64,000 bases of DNA from Actinocatenispora sp036503555 (GCA_036503555.1 DASXWQ010000013.1:1-64000), one strand, 5' to 3'. Shown: positions 15,851 to 24,851, numbered from the stretch's first letter. Notes: generated by a model not told the origin, from the letters alone. Translations and numbers: made by a program.

Positions 15851-16863
15851 CCGGCGACGCCGCGACGGTGCGCGTGGACCGGGTACGCGGCGCGTTCGTC
15901 GGGCTGGCGATCGGCGATGCGACCGGATGGCCGGCCGCGCGGCACCGGTTCGGGCTGCTGGCGCCGTGGACCCGTCGCGTGGCGCGAGAGCTGGACGCGT
16001 TCGCCGAGGAGCACGGGGTCACGACGCTGCCGATACCGTTCGCGCTGAACCAGCCGACCGGTCCGCTCGCGGTCGGCCCGTCCGACGACGCCGAGTGGCT
16101 CGCGTACGCGGCCTCCACAGTGGACGATCCACCGACCGATCGGTACCTGCGGCTGATGGACCGGGACGACCTTCGGTGCCGGATCTCGGTGCGTACCGCG
16201 CTGGACAACCTGGCTGCCGGCCTTGCGCCCCCGGCCAGCGGGCACGACAACCCGCACCACTTCGACGACGCCGCCGCGGTACGCGCGGTGGCGTTCGGCG
16301 CCCGGTACGCCGGGGATCCGGCCGGCGCGGCGGCAAGCGCGGCGGCGGACGCCGAGGTGACCAACGCGCTCGACGGGGTGTCCGGCGCCCGCGCCGTCGC
16401 CGCCGGGGTGGCGGTGGCCTCGACGGGTGACCTGGCGGCCCTGCCCGCCGCGGTCCTCGCCGAACTGCCGTCCGGCACGGCGATCCACCGCAACACCGAG
16501 CTGGCACTGTCCGTTGTGGACGGACGCGACCCGTTCGAGGCCGCGGCCGATCTCGGCGAGGCGGTGGCCGACCACGTGTACAGCTACGGCGTCGCCGCCG
16601 CGGACACCGTGCCGCTGGCGGTGGCGCTGGCCGTGGCCGCCGGCGGCCGCATCGCTGCGGCTCTCGGCGCCGCCGCGACCCTGCCCCTGTACGCAGACTC
16701 GGTGCCGGCGCTCACCGGCGCTCTGTGCGGGGCGTACGCCGGCTTCGACGCGCTGCCCACCGGCTGGCGGGACCGCTGCCGGACGCTCGCCGGGTGCTGC
16801 CTGCCGGAGTACGCGGGTACCGACCTGGTCGCGGCGGCGGACCGGCTGGCGACACGGATGTGA
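15847..16863 (+). CDS. ADP-ribosylglycohydrolase-family protein (copy 2, degenerate metal site)
   Basis: The 338-residue ARH-fold protein has the N-terminal pattern RGAFVGLAIGDATGWP. The first metal motif reads PSDDAEW in place of TDDT, and the second reads LYADSVPA in place of GRDADT, so one Asp of the second motif is replaced by Tyr. The C-terminal helix with ALTGALCGAYAG is otherwise conserved. It overlaps copy 1 by 4 bp (GTGA). Either it has lost activity and acts as a partner subunit, or it uses a single-metal site. This copy is the most divergent at the active site. Confidence 0.75.
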   Translation: MTGDAATVRVDRVRGAFVGLAIGDATGWPAARHRFGLLAPWTRRVARELDAFAEEHGVTTLPIPFALNQPTGPLAVGPSDDAEWLAYAASTVDDPPTDRYLRLMDRDDLRCRISVRTALDNLAAGLAPPASGHDNPHHFDDAAAVRAVAFGARYAGDPAGAAASAAADAEVTNALDGVSGARAVAAGVAVASTGDLAALPAAVLAELPSGTAIHRNTELALSVVDGRDPFEAAADLGEAVADHVYSYGVAAADTVPLAVALAVAAGGRIAAALGAAATLPLYADSVPALTGALCGAYAGFDALPTGWRDRCRTLAGCCLPEYAGTDLVAAADRLATRM

Positions 16864-16916
16864 CGGCCCGGCGGATCCACCCGCCGGGTGTGCACGACAA
16901 ACTGGGGAGGAACCTG

Positions 16917-18068
16917 ATGCGCACCGTACTGGCCGACCGGGCCGTCGGCTGCCTGACCGGCGCCGCCGTCGGCGACGCGCTGGGCGGCGCCACCGAGGGG
17001 TGGACGCCGGCCGCGATCCGGGAACGGTACGGGGACTGGGTGACCGGCATCGTCGGCCCGTTCCACGCCGAGTGGCGCGACGCGCGCCCGATCGCGCCCT
17101 ACCACAAGGGCGACGGGCATGTCACCGACGACACCCTGATGACCCACGCGCTGGTCCGCGTGTACGTACGGGTCCGCGGCCACCTCGACGCGTACGCCGT
17201 GGCCGAGCACCTGGTCGACGAGATGGTCGGCGTGCGGCACTGGATCCCGGAGCTGGAGCGCGAGGACCTGTTGCTGTCGCGGGTGTTCCTGGCCGAGAAG
17301 TGGCTCGTGCTCAAGTTGCGGTACGGGCACGCCGACCCGCGCGAGGCGGGCGTCGGCAACATCGTCAACTGCGGCGCGGCGATGTACGCCGGGCCGATCG
17401 GCGTGGTCAACGCCGGCAACCCGGACCGGGCGTACGCGGAGGCGATCGACGTCGCGGGCGCGCACCAGTCGTCGTACGGCAGGGAGGCGGCCGGGGTGTT
17501 CGCGGCGGCCGTGGCCGAGGCGATGCGGCCCGGCGCGGACGTCGACTCAGTGGTGGCGACGGCGGTCCGCCTGGCGCACGACGGTACCCGGGCGGCGATC
17601 GAGGCGGTGTGCGCGACCGCGCGCAAGGTTCCACAGTGGACGGACGCGGCGGAACCGTTGCGACGCACCATGTCTAGCTTCGACACGGTCGGCGAGGACT
17701 ACCGCGACCAGGGCCTGGGCGCGCGGCGGCCGAGTCGGCTGCACGCGATCGAGGAGCTGCCGATGGCGCTGGCGATGCTGGTGATCGCCGGCGGCGACGT
17801 GCGGGACACGGTGCTCGGCGGGGTGAACTACGGGCGCGACGCGGACTCGATCGCCAGCATGGGCGGCGCGCTCGCGGGCGCGCTCGGCGGCTCGGCGGCC
17901 GTACCGGCGGAGTGGGTGGCGGAGGTGTCGACGGCGAGCCGGCTCGACCTGGTCGCGCCCGCGCTGGCGCTGGCCGAGGTCGCCGCCGAGGTGCACGCCG
18001 GGGACGTGGCGGCGCGGCGCGCGCACGAGGCGGCGTTCGCGACCCTGGCCGGCGAGGCCGCCTCATGA
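16917..18068 (+). CDS. ADP-ribosylglycohydrolase-family protein (copy 3)
   Basis: The 383-residue ARH-fold protein has intact motifs: VTDDTLMT for the first metal cluster and NYGRDADSIASMGGALAGA for the second. It carries a longer middle region than copy 1, including NIVNCGAAMYAGPIGVVNAG. ATG 16917 follows a strong GGGGAGG at 7 nt. The 53-bp gap from copy 2 is the largest inside the operon, so extra translation initiation may occur here. It overlaps copy 4 by 4 bp (ATGA). Confidence 0.9.
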   Translation: MRTVLADRAVGCLTGAAVGDALGGATEGWTPAAIRERYGDWVTGIVGPFHAEWRDARPIAPYHKGDGHVTDDTLMTHALVRVYVRVRGHLDAYAVAEHLVDEMVGVRHWIPELEREDLLLSRVFLAEKWLVLKLRYGHADPREAGVGNIVNCGAAMYAGPIGVVNAGNPDRAYAEAIDVAGAHQSSYGREAAGVFAAAVAEAMRPGADVDSVVATAVRLAHDGTRAAIEAVCATARKVPQWTDAAEPLRRTMSSFDTVGEDYRDQGLGARRPSRLHAIEELPMALAMLVIAGGDVRDTVLGGVNYGRDADSIASMGGALAGALGGSAAVPAEWVAEVSTASRLDLVAPALALAEVAAEVHAGDVAARRAHEAAFATLAGEAAS

Positions 18069-19486
18069 TCCGGCTCACCTGGGTGCAGCCCGAGGACCTA
18101 GTCGGCCACGAGCTGCGGCAGGCAGCTGAGGACGGTCGCGTCGGGCTGGACGCGATCGCCGCCCGTTGGCGGGCGGCCGGTGGGCACGACGCACCGCCGC
18201 AGGCGGGCGCCTCCCCGGGGCCGACCGATCCGACGTTGCGTGCCCTGGCCACCGAACTGCTCGACGAACTGGAGTCCCTGCCGCGCACTGCGGCACATCC
18301 TGTGTCGGGCAATGGATCCGGCTCGACGACGGCCGCGCCGGACCCCGTCGCGGGTGTGGCGGGACGCCGACCCGACGCCGTGGCCGAGCCGTACGAGTGG
18401 GCGGAGATCGTCGCGGCGTGCCCGGCGTGGCCGGCGGCGCGTCCGGTCGCCGCGGATGTCGACCGGCTCCGCGGCGCCTGGCTCGGCCGGGCGGCGGGCT
18501 GCCTGCTCGGCAAGCCGGTGGAGAAGATCCCGCGCGCGGGCATCCGCGAGATCGCCGAGGCGACGGGCAACTGGCCGGTGCGTACCTGGTTCACCGCGCG
18601 CGGGCTGCCGGCCGAGGTGGCCGGGCGGTGGCCGTGGAACCGGCGCAGCGCGCCGACCAGCCTGGCGGAGAACATCGACGGGATGCCGGAGGACGACGAC
18701 CTCAACTACCCGATGCTCGCCCTGCTGCTGGTCGAACGTCACGGGCACGACTTCGGTACCGAGGACGTGGCGCGGCTGTGGCTGGACGAGCTGCCGGCGG
18801 GCCGGACGTTCACCGCGGAGCGCGTCGCGTACCGGAACCTGTTGTGTGGCCTGGAACCGCCGCGTACGGCGAGCTTCCGCAACCCGTTCCGGGAGTGGAT
18901 CGGCGCGCAGATCCGCGCCGACCTGTACGGCTGGGTCTGTCCCGGCGACCCGGGTCTCGCGGCGCGCCTGGCGTACGTGGACGCGCGGCTGACGCACGTC
19001 GGCAACGGCGTGTACGGCGCGATGTTCGTCGCCGCCGCGTGTGCGGTCGCGGTGACCGGCGCCGGTGTCGACGCGGCGCTCGCGGCGGGTCTCGCCGTCG
19101 TACCACCGGATTCGCGGCTCGCGACGGCGGTCCGGTGCGGGATGGACCTCGCCGCGCGGGAACCGGACTGGGAGCGGGTGTTGGACGGGCTGCACGCTGC
19201 GTACGGGCACCTGCACTGGGTCCACGCGGTCAACAACGCGGCGCTGGTGGCGGCGGCGCTGACGCACGGCGGGGGAGACTTCGGCCGGAGCGTGGCGGCG
19301 GCCGTGACCGGCGGCTGGGACACCGACTCGGACGCCGCGACGGTCGGCTCGATCGTCGGCGCGAGCGGGCCGGTCCCTCCACAGTGGACCGATCCGCTGC
19401 GGGACCGGATCGCGAGCAGCGTCACCGGGTTCGACGGCATCGGCTTCGGCGCGCTGGCCGCGCGTACCGCGGCGGTGGGCGCGTGA
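18065..19486 (+). CDS. ADP-ribosylglycohydrolase-family protein (copy 4, N-terminal extension)
   Basis: The 473-residue protein has about 135 residues ahead of the ARH core, rich in Ala/Pro/Gly in the middle. The core starts at DRLRGAWLGRAAGCLLGKPVEK. The first metal motif is PEDDDLNY (acidic run replacing TDDT); the second, GGWDTDSDAATVGS, is complete. A WDTD variant and long N-terminal arm place it in a separate ARH branch from copies 1-3. Its stop overlaps the ribokinase GTG. The extension has no recognised domain. Confidence 0.85.
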   Translation: MIRLTWVQPEDLVGHELRQAAEDGRVGLDAIAARWRAAGGHDAPPQAGASPGPTDPTLRALATELLDELESLPRTAAHPVSGNGSGSTTAAPDPVAGVAGRRPDAVAEPYEWAEIVAACPAWPAARPVAADVDRLRGAWLGRAAGCLLGKPVEKIPRAGIREIAEATGNWPVRTWFTARGLPAEVAGRWPWNRRSAPTSLAENIDGMPEDDDLNYPMLALLLVERHGHDFGTEDVARLWLDELPAGRTFTAERVAYRNLLCGLEPPRTASFRNPFREWIGAQIRADLYGWVCPGDPGLAARLAYVDARLTHVGNGVYGAMFVAAACAVAVTGAGVDAALAAGLAVVPPDSRLATAVRCGMDLAAREPDWERVLDGLHAAYGHLHWVHAVNNAALVAAALTHGGGDFGRSVAAAVTGGWDTDSDAATVGSIVGASGPVPPQWTDPLRDRIASSVTGFDGIGFGALAARTAAVGA

Positions 19487-20385
19487 CGCGGCCGGCGGTC
19501 GTGGTGCTGGGCAGCGCCAACATGGACCTCGTCGCCACCGCCGAACGGCTGCCCGGGCGGGGCGAGACGGTGACCGGGCACGGATTCCGCCAGGTACCCG
19601 GCGGCAAGGGCGCGAACCAGGCGGTCGCGGCGGCCCGCGCCGGCGGCGCCGTACGGTTCGCCGGGGCGCTCGGCGCCGACGACCTCGGCGACCGGGTGCT
19701 CGCCTCGCTCGCCTCGGCCGGCGTGGACACCGCCGCCGTGGACCGGGTAGCGACCCCGACCGGCACGGCGCACATCACCGTGGATGCCCACGGCGACAAC
19801 ACGATCGTGGTCGTCCCCGGCGCCAACGGTACGCTGACCGGCCTGCGCCCCGACCACGCCGCGGTCGTCGCGTCGGCGCAGGTCCTGCTGCTGCAACTGG
19901 AACTGCCGCTGTCGCTGGTGTGCGAGGCCGCCGGGTACGCCCGGGCCCACGGGGTCCGCGTGATCCTCACCCCCGCGCCGGCCCGTGAGCTGCCCGCCAC
20001 CCTGCTCGCCGACGTCGACCTGCTCGTACCCAACGAGCACGAGGCGGCGATCCTCGCCGGCACCACCGACCCGGACGCGGCGGTACGCGGGCTCGCCGAA
20101 CGATGCGACGTGGTCCTGACCCTCGGTGCCCGAGGCTCCGTGTACGCCACGGCGGGCGCGGAACCCGTTGCGGTACCGGCGTTTCCGGTCACAGCGGTCG
20201 ACACGACGGCGGCCGGGGACACGTTCGCCGGTGTGCTGGCGGTGGCCCTGGCCGGCGGTACGCCCGTGGCGGACGCGATGCGCCGCGCGTCGGCCGCCGC
20301 GGCGCTGTCGGTCCAGCGGCCGGGTGCCGCGGACTCGGCGCCGACCGCGGCGGAGGTCGACGCGTTCCTCGGCGGTGCGGCATGA
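19483..20385 (+). CDS. rbsK: Ribokinase (PfkB family)
   Basis: Phosphorylates D-ribose to ribose 5-phosphate. The 300-residue PfkB-fold protein has GSANMDLV at the N-terminus, the sugar-binding GGKGANQA (residues 40-47), and the anion-hole/catalytic motif TAAGDTF with Asp246 as base. GTG 19483 overlaps the stop of ARH copy 4, which ties ribose phosphorylation to the glycohydrolases. This gene is the main clue that the operon releases free ribose. Confidence 0.88.
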   Translation: MTRPAVVVLGSANMDLVATAERLPGRGETVTGHGFRQVPGGKGANQAVAAARAGGAVRFAGALGADDLGDRVLASLASAGVDTAAVDRVATPTGTAHITVDAHGDNTIVVVPGANGTLTGLRPDHAAVVASAQVLLLQLELPLSLVCEAAGYARAHGVRVILTPAPARELPATLLADVDLLVPNEHEAAILAGTTDPDAAVRGLAERCDVVLTLGARGSVYATAGAEPVAVPAFPVTAVDTTAAGDTFAGVLAVALAGGTPVADAMRRASAAAALSVQRPGAADSAPTAAEVDAFLGGAA

Positions 20386-21572
20386 GCGGGGGGCCGCTCG
20401 ACGGGCTGCGGGTCGTGGACGCGTCGACGCTGTTCGCCGGGCCGCTGACCGCGATGCACCTGGGCGACATGGGCGCGGACGTGGTCAAGGTGGAGCATCC
20501 GCGCCGGCCCGACCCGGCGCGCGGGCACGGCCCCGCCCGCGACGGCCACAACCTCTGGTACAAGACGCTCGGGCGCAACAAGCGCGCGGTGACGGTGGAC
20601 CTGTCCGCGGACGCCGGGCGCGACGTGTTCCGGCGGCTGGCGGCGACCGCGGACGTGGTGGTGGAGAACTTCCGCCCGGACACCCTGGAGCGCTGGGGCC
20701 TCGGCTACGACGTGCTGGCCGCCGGCAATCCGGGCCTGGTGCTGGCCCGGATCACCGGTTTCGGCCAGGTCGGCCCGTACCGGCGGCGGCCCGGGTTCGG
20801 CACGCTGGCCGAGGCGATGAGCGGGTTCGCGGCGATGACCGGCGAACCGGACGGGCCGCCGACGCTGCCGCCGTTCGGGCTCGCCGACGGCATCACGTCG
20901 CTCGCCGCCGCGTACGCGGTGACGACGGCGCTGCTCGCCCGGCACACCACCGGGCGCGGCCAGGTGGTCGACCTGTCGATCGTGGAGCCGATGCTCGCCA
21001 TGCTCGGCCCGCAGATCACGCAGTGGGACCAGCTCGGCACCGTGCAGCCGCGTACCGGGAACCGGTCGGCGAACAACGCGCCGCGCAACACGTACCGGTG
21101 CGCGGACGGCCGGTGGGTGGCGGTGTCGACGAGCGCGCAGAGCATCGCCGAGCGGGTGATGCGGCTGGTCGGCCGGCCCGACGTGGTCGACGAGCCGTGG
21201 TTCGCCACCGGCGCCGGCCGGGTACGCCACGCCGACGAGCTGGACGCCGCGGTCGCGGCGTGGATCGCGGCGCGTACCCGGGACGATGTCGTCGCCGCGT
21301 TCGAGGCGGCGCAGGCGGCGGTCGCGCCGATCTACGACGCCTCGGACATCGCCACCGACCCGCAGTACGCGGCGCTTCGCACCGTGGTCCGCGTCGACGA
21401 CGCCGACCTCGGCCCGCTCGCCATGCAGAACGTGCTGTTCCGGCTGTCCGCGACGCCCGGCGCGATCCGCTTCCCGGGCCGCGCGCACGGCGCCGACACC
21501 GGGACCGTGCTGGCCGAGCTGGGCTACTCGGCCGACGAGGTCGCCGAGCTGCGCGCGAAGGGGGTCTGCTAG
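20382..21572 (+). CDS. Class III CoA-transferase (CaiB/BaiF family)
   Basis: The 396-residue protein shows the family N-terminus (LDGLRVVDASTLFAGPL, then HLGDMGADVVKVEHP) and ENFRPDTLERWGLGYD. At the position where many members have the catalytic Asp (a GYD motif), this protein reads PGFGT, with Gly140; Glu144 is nearby. It may use another acidic residue or belong to a branch with a different nucleophile. It overlaps the ribokinase stop by 4 bp and touches the CitE-like gene. It probably activates a carboxylic acid as a CoA ester for the lyase that follows. Confidence 0.85.
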   Translation: MSGGPLDGLRVVDASTLFAGPLTAMHLGDMGADVVKVEHPRRPDPARGHGPARDGHNLWYKTLGRNKRAVTVDLSADAGRDVFRRLAATADVVVENFRPDTLERWGLGYDVLAAGNPGLVLARITGFGQVGPYRRRPGFGTLAEAMSGFAAMTGEPDGPPTLPPFGLADGITSLAAAYAVTTALLARHTTGRGQVVDLSIVEPMLAMLGPQITQWDQLGTVQPRTGNRSANNAPRNTYRCADGRWVAVSTSAQSIAERVMRLVGRPDVVDEPWFATGAGRVRHADELDAAVAAWIAARTRDDVVAAFEAAQAAVAPIYDASDIATDPQYAALRTVVRVDDADLGPLAMQNVLFRLSATPGAIRFPGRAHGADTGTVLAELGYSADEVAELRAKGVC

Positions 21573-22382
21573 GTGCTCACCTACCTGTACGTGCCGGCCG
21601 ACCGGCCCGACCGGGTCGCGAAGGCGCTGGCCGGCGAGGCCGACGTGGTCCTCGTCGACCTGGAGGACGCCGTCGCCGAGGACCGCACCGCGTACGCCCG
21701 CGGGCAGGCCGCGGAGCTGCTCGCCGGGGTGGCCGAGCGCCCGGTGCAGGTCCGCGTCAACGACGTACGCACCGCCGCCGGCCTCGCCGACCTCGTGATG
21801 CTCGCGCGCCTGCCGGCCACCGTCGGCGTACGGCTGCCCAAGATCGAGGACCCCTCGACCGTCCGCGCCGTCGCCGAGGCGGTGCCGGGCCGCGCGCTGC
21901 ACCTGCTGCTGGAGTCCGCGCTCGGGGTCGAGCGGGCGTACGAGCTGGCGACGGCGCATCCCGCGGTCGCCTCGGTCGGGCTGGGCGAGGCGGACCTGCG
22001 CGCCGACCTCGGGCTGCCGGCGGACGTCGACACCGGCCTCGCGTACCCGCGGTCGCGGCTGGTGGTGGCGGCGCGGGCCGCGGGGTTGCCGGCGCCCGCC
22101 CAGTCGGTGTACCCGCACCTGCGTGACCTCGCCGGGCTGGCCGACTCGTGCCGCGACGGCCGAAACGCCGGCTTCGTTGGCCGGGCGGCGATCCACCCCG
22201 CGCAGCTTCCGGTCATCGCCGCCGCGTACGCTCCGACGGACGCCGAGGTGGCCGCGGCCCGGGAGCTCATCGCCCGCGGGTCGGCGGGCGCGGCGGCACT
22301 GCCCGACGGGCGCTTCGTCGACGAGGCGGTGCTGCGGACGGCTCGGCGCACCGTCGCCCTGGCCGACCGGCGCCGCCCCTGA
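21573..22382 (+). CDS. HpcH/HpaI aldolase / citrate-lyase beta-like protein (CitE family)
   Basis: The 269-residue TIM-barrel lyase starts YLYVPADRPDRVAKAL and carries DVVLVDLEDAV, with the metal-binding acids of the family, plus RLPKIEDPSTV and LLLESALGVERAYEL (catalytic Glu region). The late AIHPAQLPVI motif is typical of CitE/Ccl proteins. Family members cleave citramalyl-, malyl- or citryl-CoA type thioesters. GTG 21573 follows directly on the TAG of the CoA-transferase, so the two should form a pathway pair. The link to ribosides is unclear. Confidence 0.87.
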   Translation: MLTYLYVPADRPDRVAKALAGEADVVLVDLEDAVAEDRTAYARGQAAELLAGVAERPVQVRVNDVRTAAGLADLVMLARLPATVGVRLPKIEDPSTVRAVAEAVPGRALHLLLESALGVERAYELATAHPAVASVGLGEADLRADLGLPADVDTGLAYPRSRLVVAARAAGLPAPAQSVYPHLRDLAGLADSCRDGRNAGFVGRAAIHPAQLPVIAAAYAPTDAEVAAARELIARGSAGAAALPDGRFVDEAVLRTARRTVALADRRRP

Positions 22383-22398
22383 CTCCCAAGAGGTCGCC

Positions 22399-23661
22399 AT
22401 CAACCACGTCGTACCGCTCGGCCGGGCGCCGGCGCATCCGGTCCTGCGGCGCGTGTTCGCCGAGCACGAGCATGTCGTCGCGTTGCGCGGCGCGTGGCGG
22501 GCCGGCCGTACCGTCGTGGCGGTTCGGCCGGTCCGCCACGCACCCGCCGGCGCCGACGTGTTCGCCCTGCTGCGCGACGCGCCGGAGCCGACACCCGGCG
22601 CGGGCGTCTGCGGTGGCTGGTTCGGCGCGCTGCGCTACGACCTGGGGGAGCGGCGGCATCGGCCACCGCTGGGCTGCCGGGCCGGCGACCTCGCGTACTT
22701 CGACCGGGTGCTACGGCAGCGCGCCGACGGCGAGTGGGAGCTGGCCGGCCTGACCCCGCTCGACGGCGCCGAGATCGACCGGTACCGGTCGCTGGTGCGT
22801 ACCGCCGCCGCGCCCGCCGGATCCTGGTGGGTCGGCCCGCTGTCGTTCCGCCCCCGCGCCGACCACCTCGCCGCGGTACGCCGGTGCGTCGAGCTGATCG
22901 CCGCCGGCGAACTGTTCCAGGCCAACGTCGCGATCCGGCTGTCCGGCGCGTTCGGCGGCGACCCGACCGAGGCGTACCTGGCGCTCGACGCGCGGCTGAC
23001 CCCGGCGCGCGGCGGCTTCGTCCGGCTCGGCGGTGCCACGGTGCTGTCCGCCTCGCCCGAGCTGTACCTGGACCGCGACGGCGACACCGTCCACAGTGGA
23101 CCGATCAAGGGCACCGCCCCGCGTACGGGTGCGGCGGCGGCACTGCGCGCCTCGGTCAAGGACCGCGCCGAGAACGTGATGATCGTCGACCTGGTACGCA
23201 ACGACCTCGGCCGCGTCGCGCTGCCGGGGAGCGTGGTCGTGCCGGGCCTGCTGGAGGTCGAGGAGTGGGCCGGCACCCGGCACCTGGTGTCGCGCGTCGG
23301 CGCCCGGGTCCCCGCCGCCGTCGACACCGGTACGGTGCTGGCCGAGACGTTCCCGCCCGGCTCGGTGACCGGCTGCCCGAAGCTCGCCGCGCTGGATGTG
23401 ATCGACGAGCTGGAACACGTCTCGCGCGGCGTGTACACCGGCGCCGTCGGCTATCTCGGGCCGGGCCGGCAGGCGGAGTGGAACGTCGCCATCCGTACCG
23501 TCGAGGTTGCCGGCGGCCGGCTGGAGTTCGGTGTCGGCGGCGGGATCACGGTCGGCTCGGACCCGGCCGCCGAGTGGGCGGAGTGCTGGACGAAGGCCGC
23601 GCCCGTGCTGTCCGCCCTGCGTGCCGGCCCGGGCGCCGTGAAGACGCCCGGACCGGCCTGA
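22399..23661 (+). CDS. pabB: Chorismate-binding enzyme, aminodeoxychorismate synthase component I-like
   Basis: The 420-residue protein has a full chorismate-binding domain. PIKGT (residues 235-239, Lys237) is the PabB-type active-site motif, and VMIVDLVRNDLGRV, TFPPGSVTGCPK and EWNVAIRT are all present. It would convert chorismate to aminodeoxychorismate for folate or antibiotics, with a PabA amidotransferase elsewhere. The start is uncertain: there is no ATG, GTG or TTG between the upstream stop and GTG 22453. ATC 22399 has AAGAGG six bases before it and coding-like codons after it, so it is used here. The protein from GTG 22453 would lack 18 residues. Confidence 0.8.
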   Translation: MNHVVPLGRAPAHPVLRRVFAEHEHVVALRGAWRAGRTVVAVRPVRHAPAGADVFALLRDAPEPTPGAGVCGGWFGALRYDLGERRHRPPLGCRAGDLAYFDRVLRQRADGEWELAGLTPLDGAEIDRYRSLVRTAAAPAGSWWVGPLSFRPRADHLAAVRRCVELIAAGELFQANVAIRLSGAFGGDPTEAYLALDARLTPARGGFVRLGGATVLSASPELYLDRDGDTVHSGPIKGTAPRTGAAAALRASVKDRAENVMIVDLVRNDLGRVALPGSVVVPGLLEVEEWAGTRHLVSRVGARVPAAVDTGTVLAETFPPGSVTGCPKLAALDVIDELEHVSRGVYTGAVGYLGPGRQAEWNVAIRTVEVAGGRLEFGVGGGITVGSDPAAEWAECWTKAAPVLSALRAGPGAVKTPGPA

Positions 23662-23663
23662 CC

Positions 23664-24851
23664 TCAGGGACCGTACGTCGCCTGCGTGACCGCGAAGACG
23701 GGCCGGTTGCCCTTCGTCTCCCGCAGCGACCACAGCAGGTCGGCGGAACTCGCGTCCTCCCAGTAGCTGAGGCTCTCCCCACCGCTGATCCAGGCGAACG
23801 TCAGCGGCCCGCTCGCCGGTGTCCAGTAGTAGAGCTTGCTGGCGCCGGACGAGTTGAACCACCAGCGTTTGTTGTGCGAGCCCACCCCGTTGATGTTGTA
23901 CCAGGGCAGTTGCAGCGCCTCCGTCGCCGTGGTCGACGCCGCGAACGTGGTCTGCCCCGACGCGAACGGGAAGCGCACCGCGCGCGGCGGCCGGTTCGGG
24001 TAGCTGGTGCACCCGGACGCGCACGTGTACTCCGCCATCACGATCGACGGCACCGCCCGGTCCAGCGAGATCGTCGACCACACCAGGTTGGTACCCGAGG
24101 TCGTGGCCGAGGAGATCGTGCCGACCTGCGGCAGCACGTACGCGTAGTTGTGCGCGTAGTAGGTCGTGCCGTCGGACTGCCGCCCGATCTGGTCGGCCGT
24201 ACCGCCGGTGTTGGTCTTGAGGATCTTGCGCATGTCGAACACGCGCATGCCGTGGCCGGTGTCCGCGACGTACAGGTAGTCGCCGTACCAGGAGACGCCG
24301 CCGGCGTGGATCGGGATGTCGGCGAAGTTCGGCGCCGAGCTGGTCCCGGTCGGCTGCACGAGCAACACCTTCCGGTACTTGTTGGGCCAGGTGGCGTCCC
24401 AGTCGACCAGGGTGATCCGGCTGCGGGTCGTCCCGCCGTCGCACCCGTCCTTGGTGTACCAGCTGACGACGACGAGCTGGTGCCCGTCGTAGTCGCCACC
24501 GACCGCGTCCCGGGTCGTGGTGATGCCCTGCGGATAGTTGGTGCAGTCGCCGACGTCGCCCGAGTCGTAGGTGAAGCCGTCGCTGTAGCCGGCGACGCCG
24601 GGTGAGCTGATGGACTGCCGGTCGTGGTTGGCGTTGTCCATGACTTCGTGCACGGGTGCGGTGCCGAGCAGCGACACCAGCGAGCTGTTGAGCGTGTCGT
24701 ACTGGTGGTAGTTGGCGGACAGCGTGTATTGGCTGGCCGGTAGTGCCGTCGGCCCGCTCGCCGCGCTGGCGGGGGAGGGGGCGGTGAGTGCTGCCGCGGC
24801 GAGTGAGACCGCGCCGGCCGCGGCGACGATGACCCTTCTGCGCACTGACAT
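23664..24851 (-). CDS. Secreted protein of unknown function
   Basis: The 395-residue protein has a clear signal peptide: RRR near the start, an Ala/Val-rich hydrophobic core, and a likely cleavage site in ASAASG around residue 30. The mature part is rich in Tyr, Trp, Ser and Thr, with recurrent short strands (LVVVSWY, DYLYVADTGHGMRVFD, RWWFNSSG) suggesting a beta-propeller-like extracellular domain. Four cysteines occur as two nearby pairs and may form disulfides. It is convergent with pabB, with only 2 bp between stops and no hairpin. No enzyme motif was recognised. Confidence 0.8.
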   Translation of the reverse strand: MSVRRRVIVAAAGAVSLAAAALTAPSPASAASGPTALPASQYTLSANYHQYDTLNSSLVSLLGTAPVHEVMDNANHDRQSISSPGVAGYSDGFTYDSGDVGDCTNYPQGITTTRDAVGGDYDGHQLVVVSWYTKDGCDGGTTRSRITLVDWDATWPNKYRKVLLVQPTGTSSAPNFADIPIHAGGVSWYGDYLYVADTGHGMRVFDMRKILKTNTGGTADQIGRQSDGTTYYAHNYAYVLPQVGTISSATTSGTNLVWSTISLDRAVPSIVMAEYTCASGCTSYPNRPPRAVRFPFASGQTTFAASTTATEALQLPWYNINGVGSHNKRWWFNSSGASKLYYWTPASGPLTFAWISGGESLSYWEDASSADLLWSLRETKGNRPVFAVTQATYGP

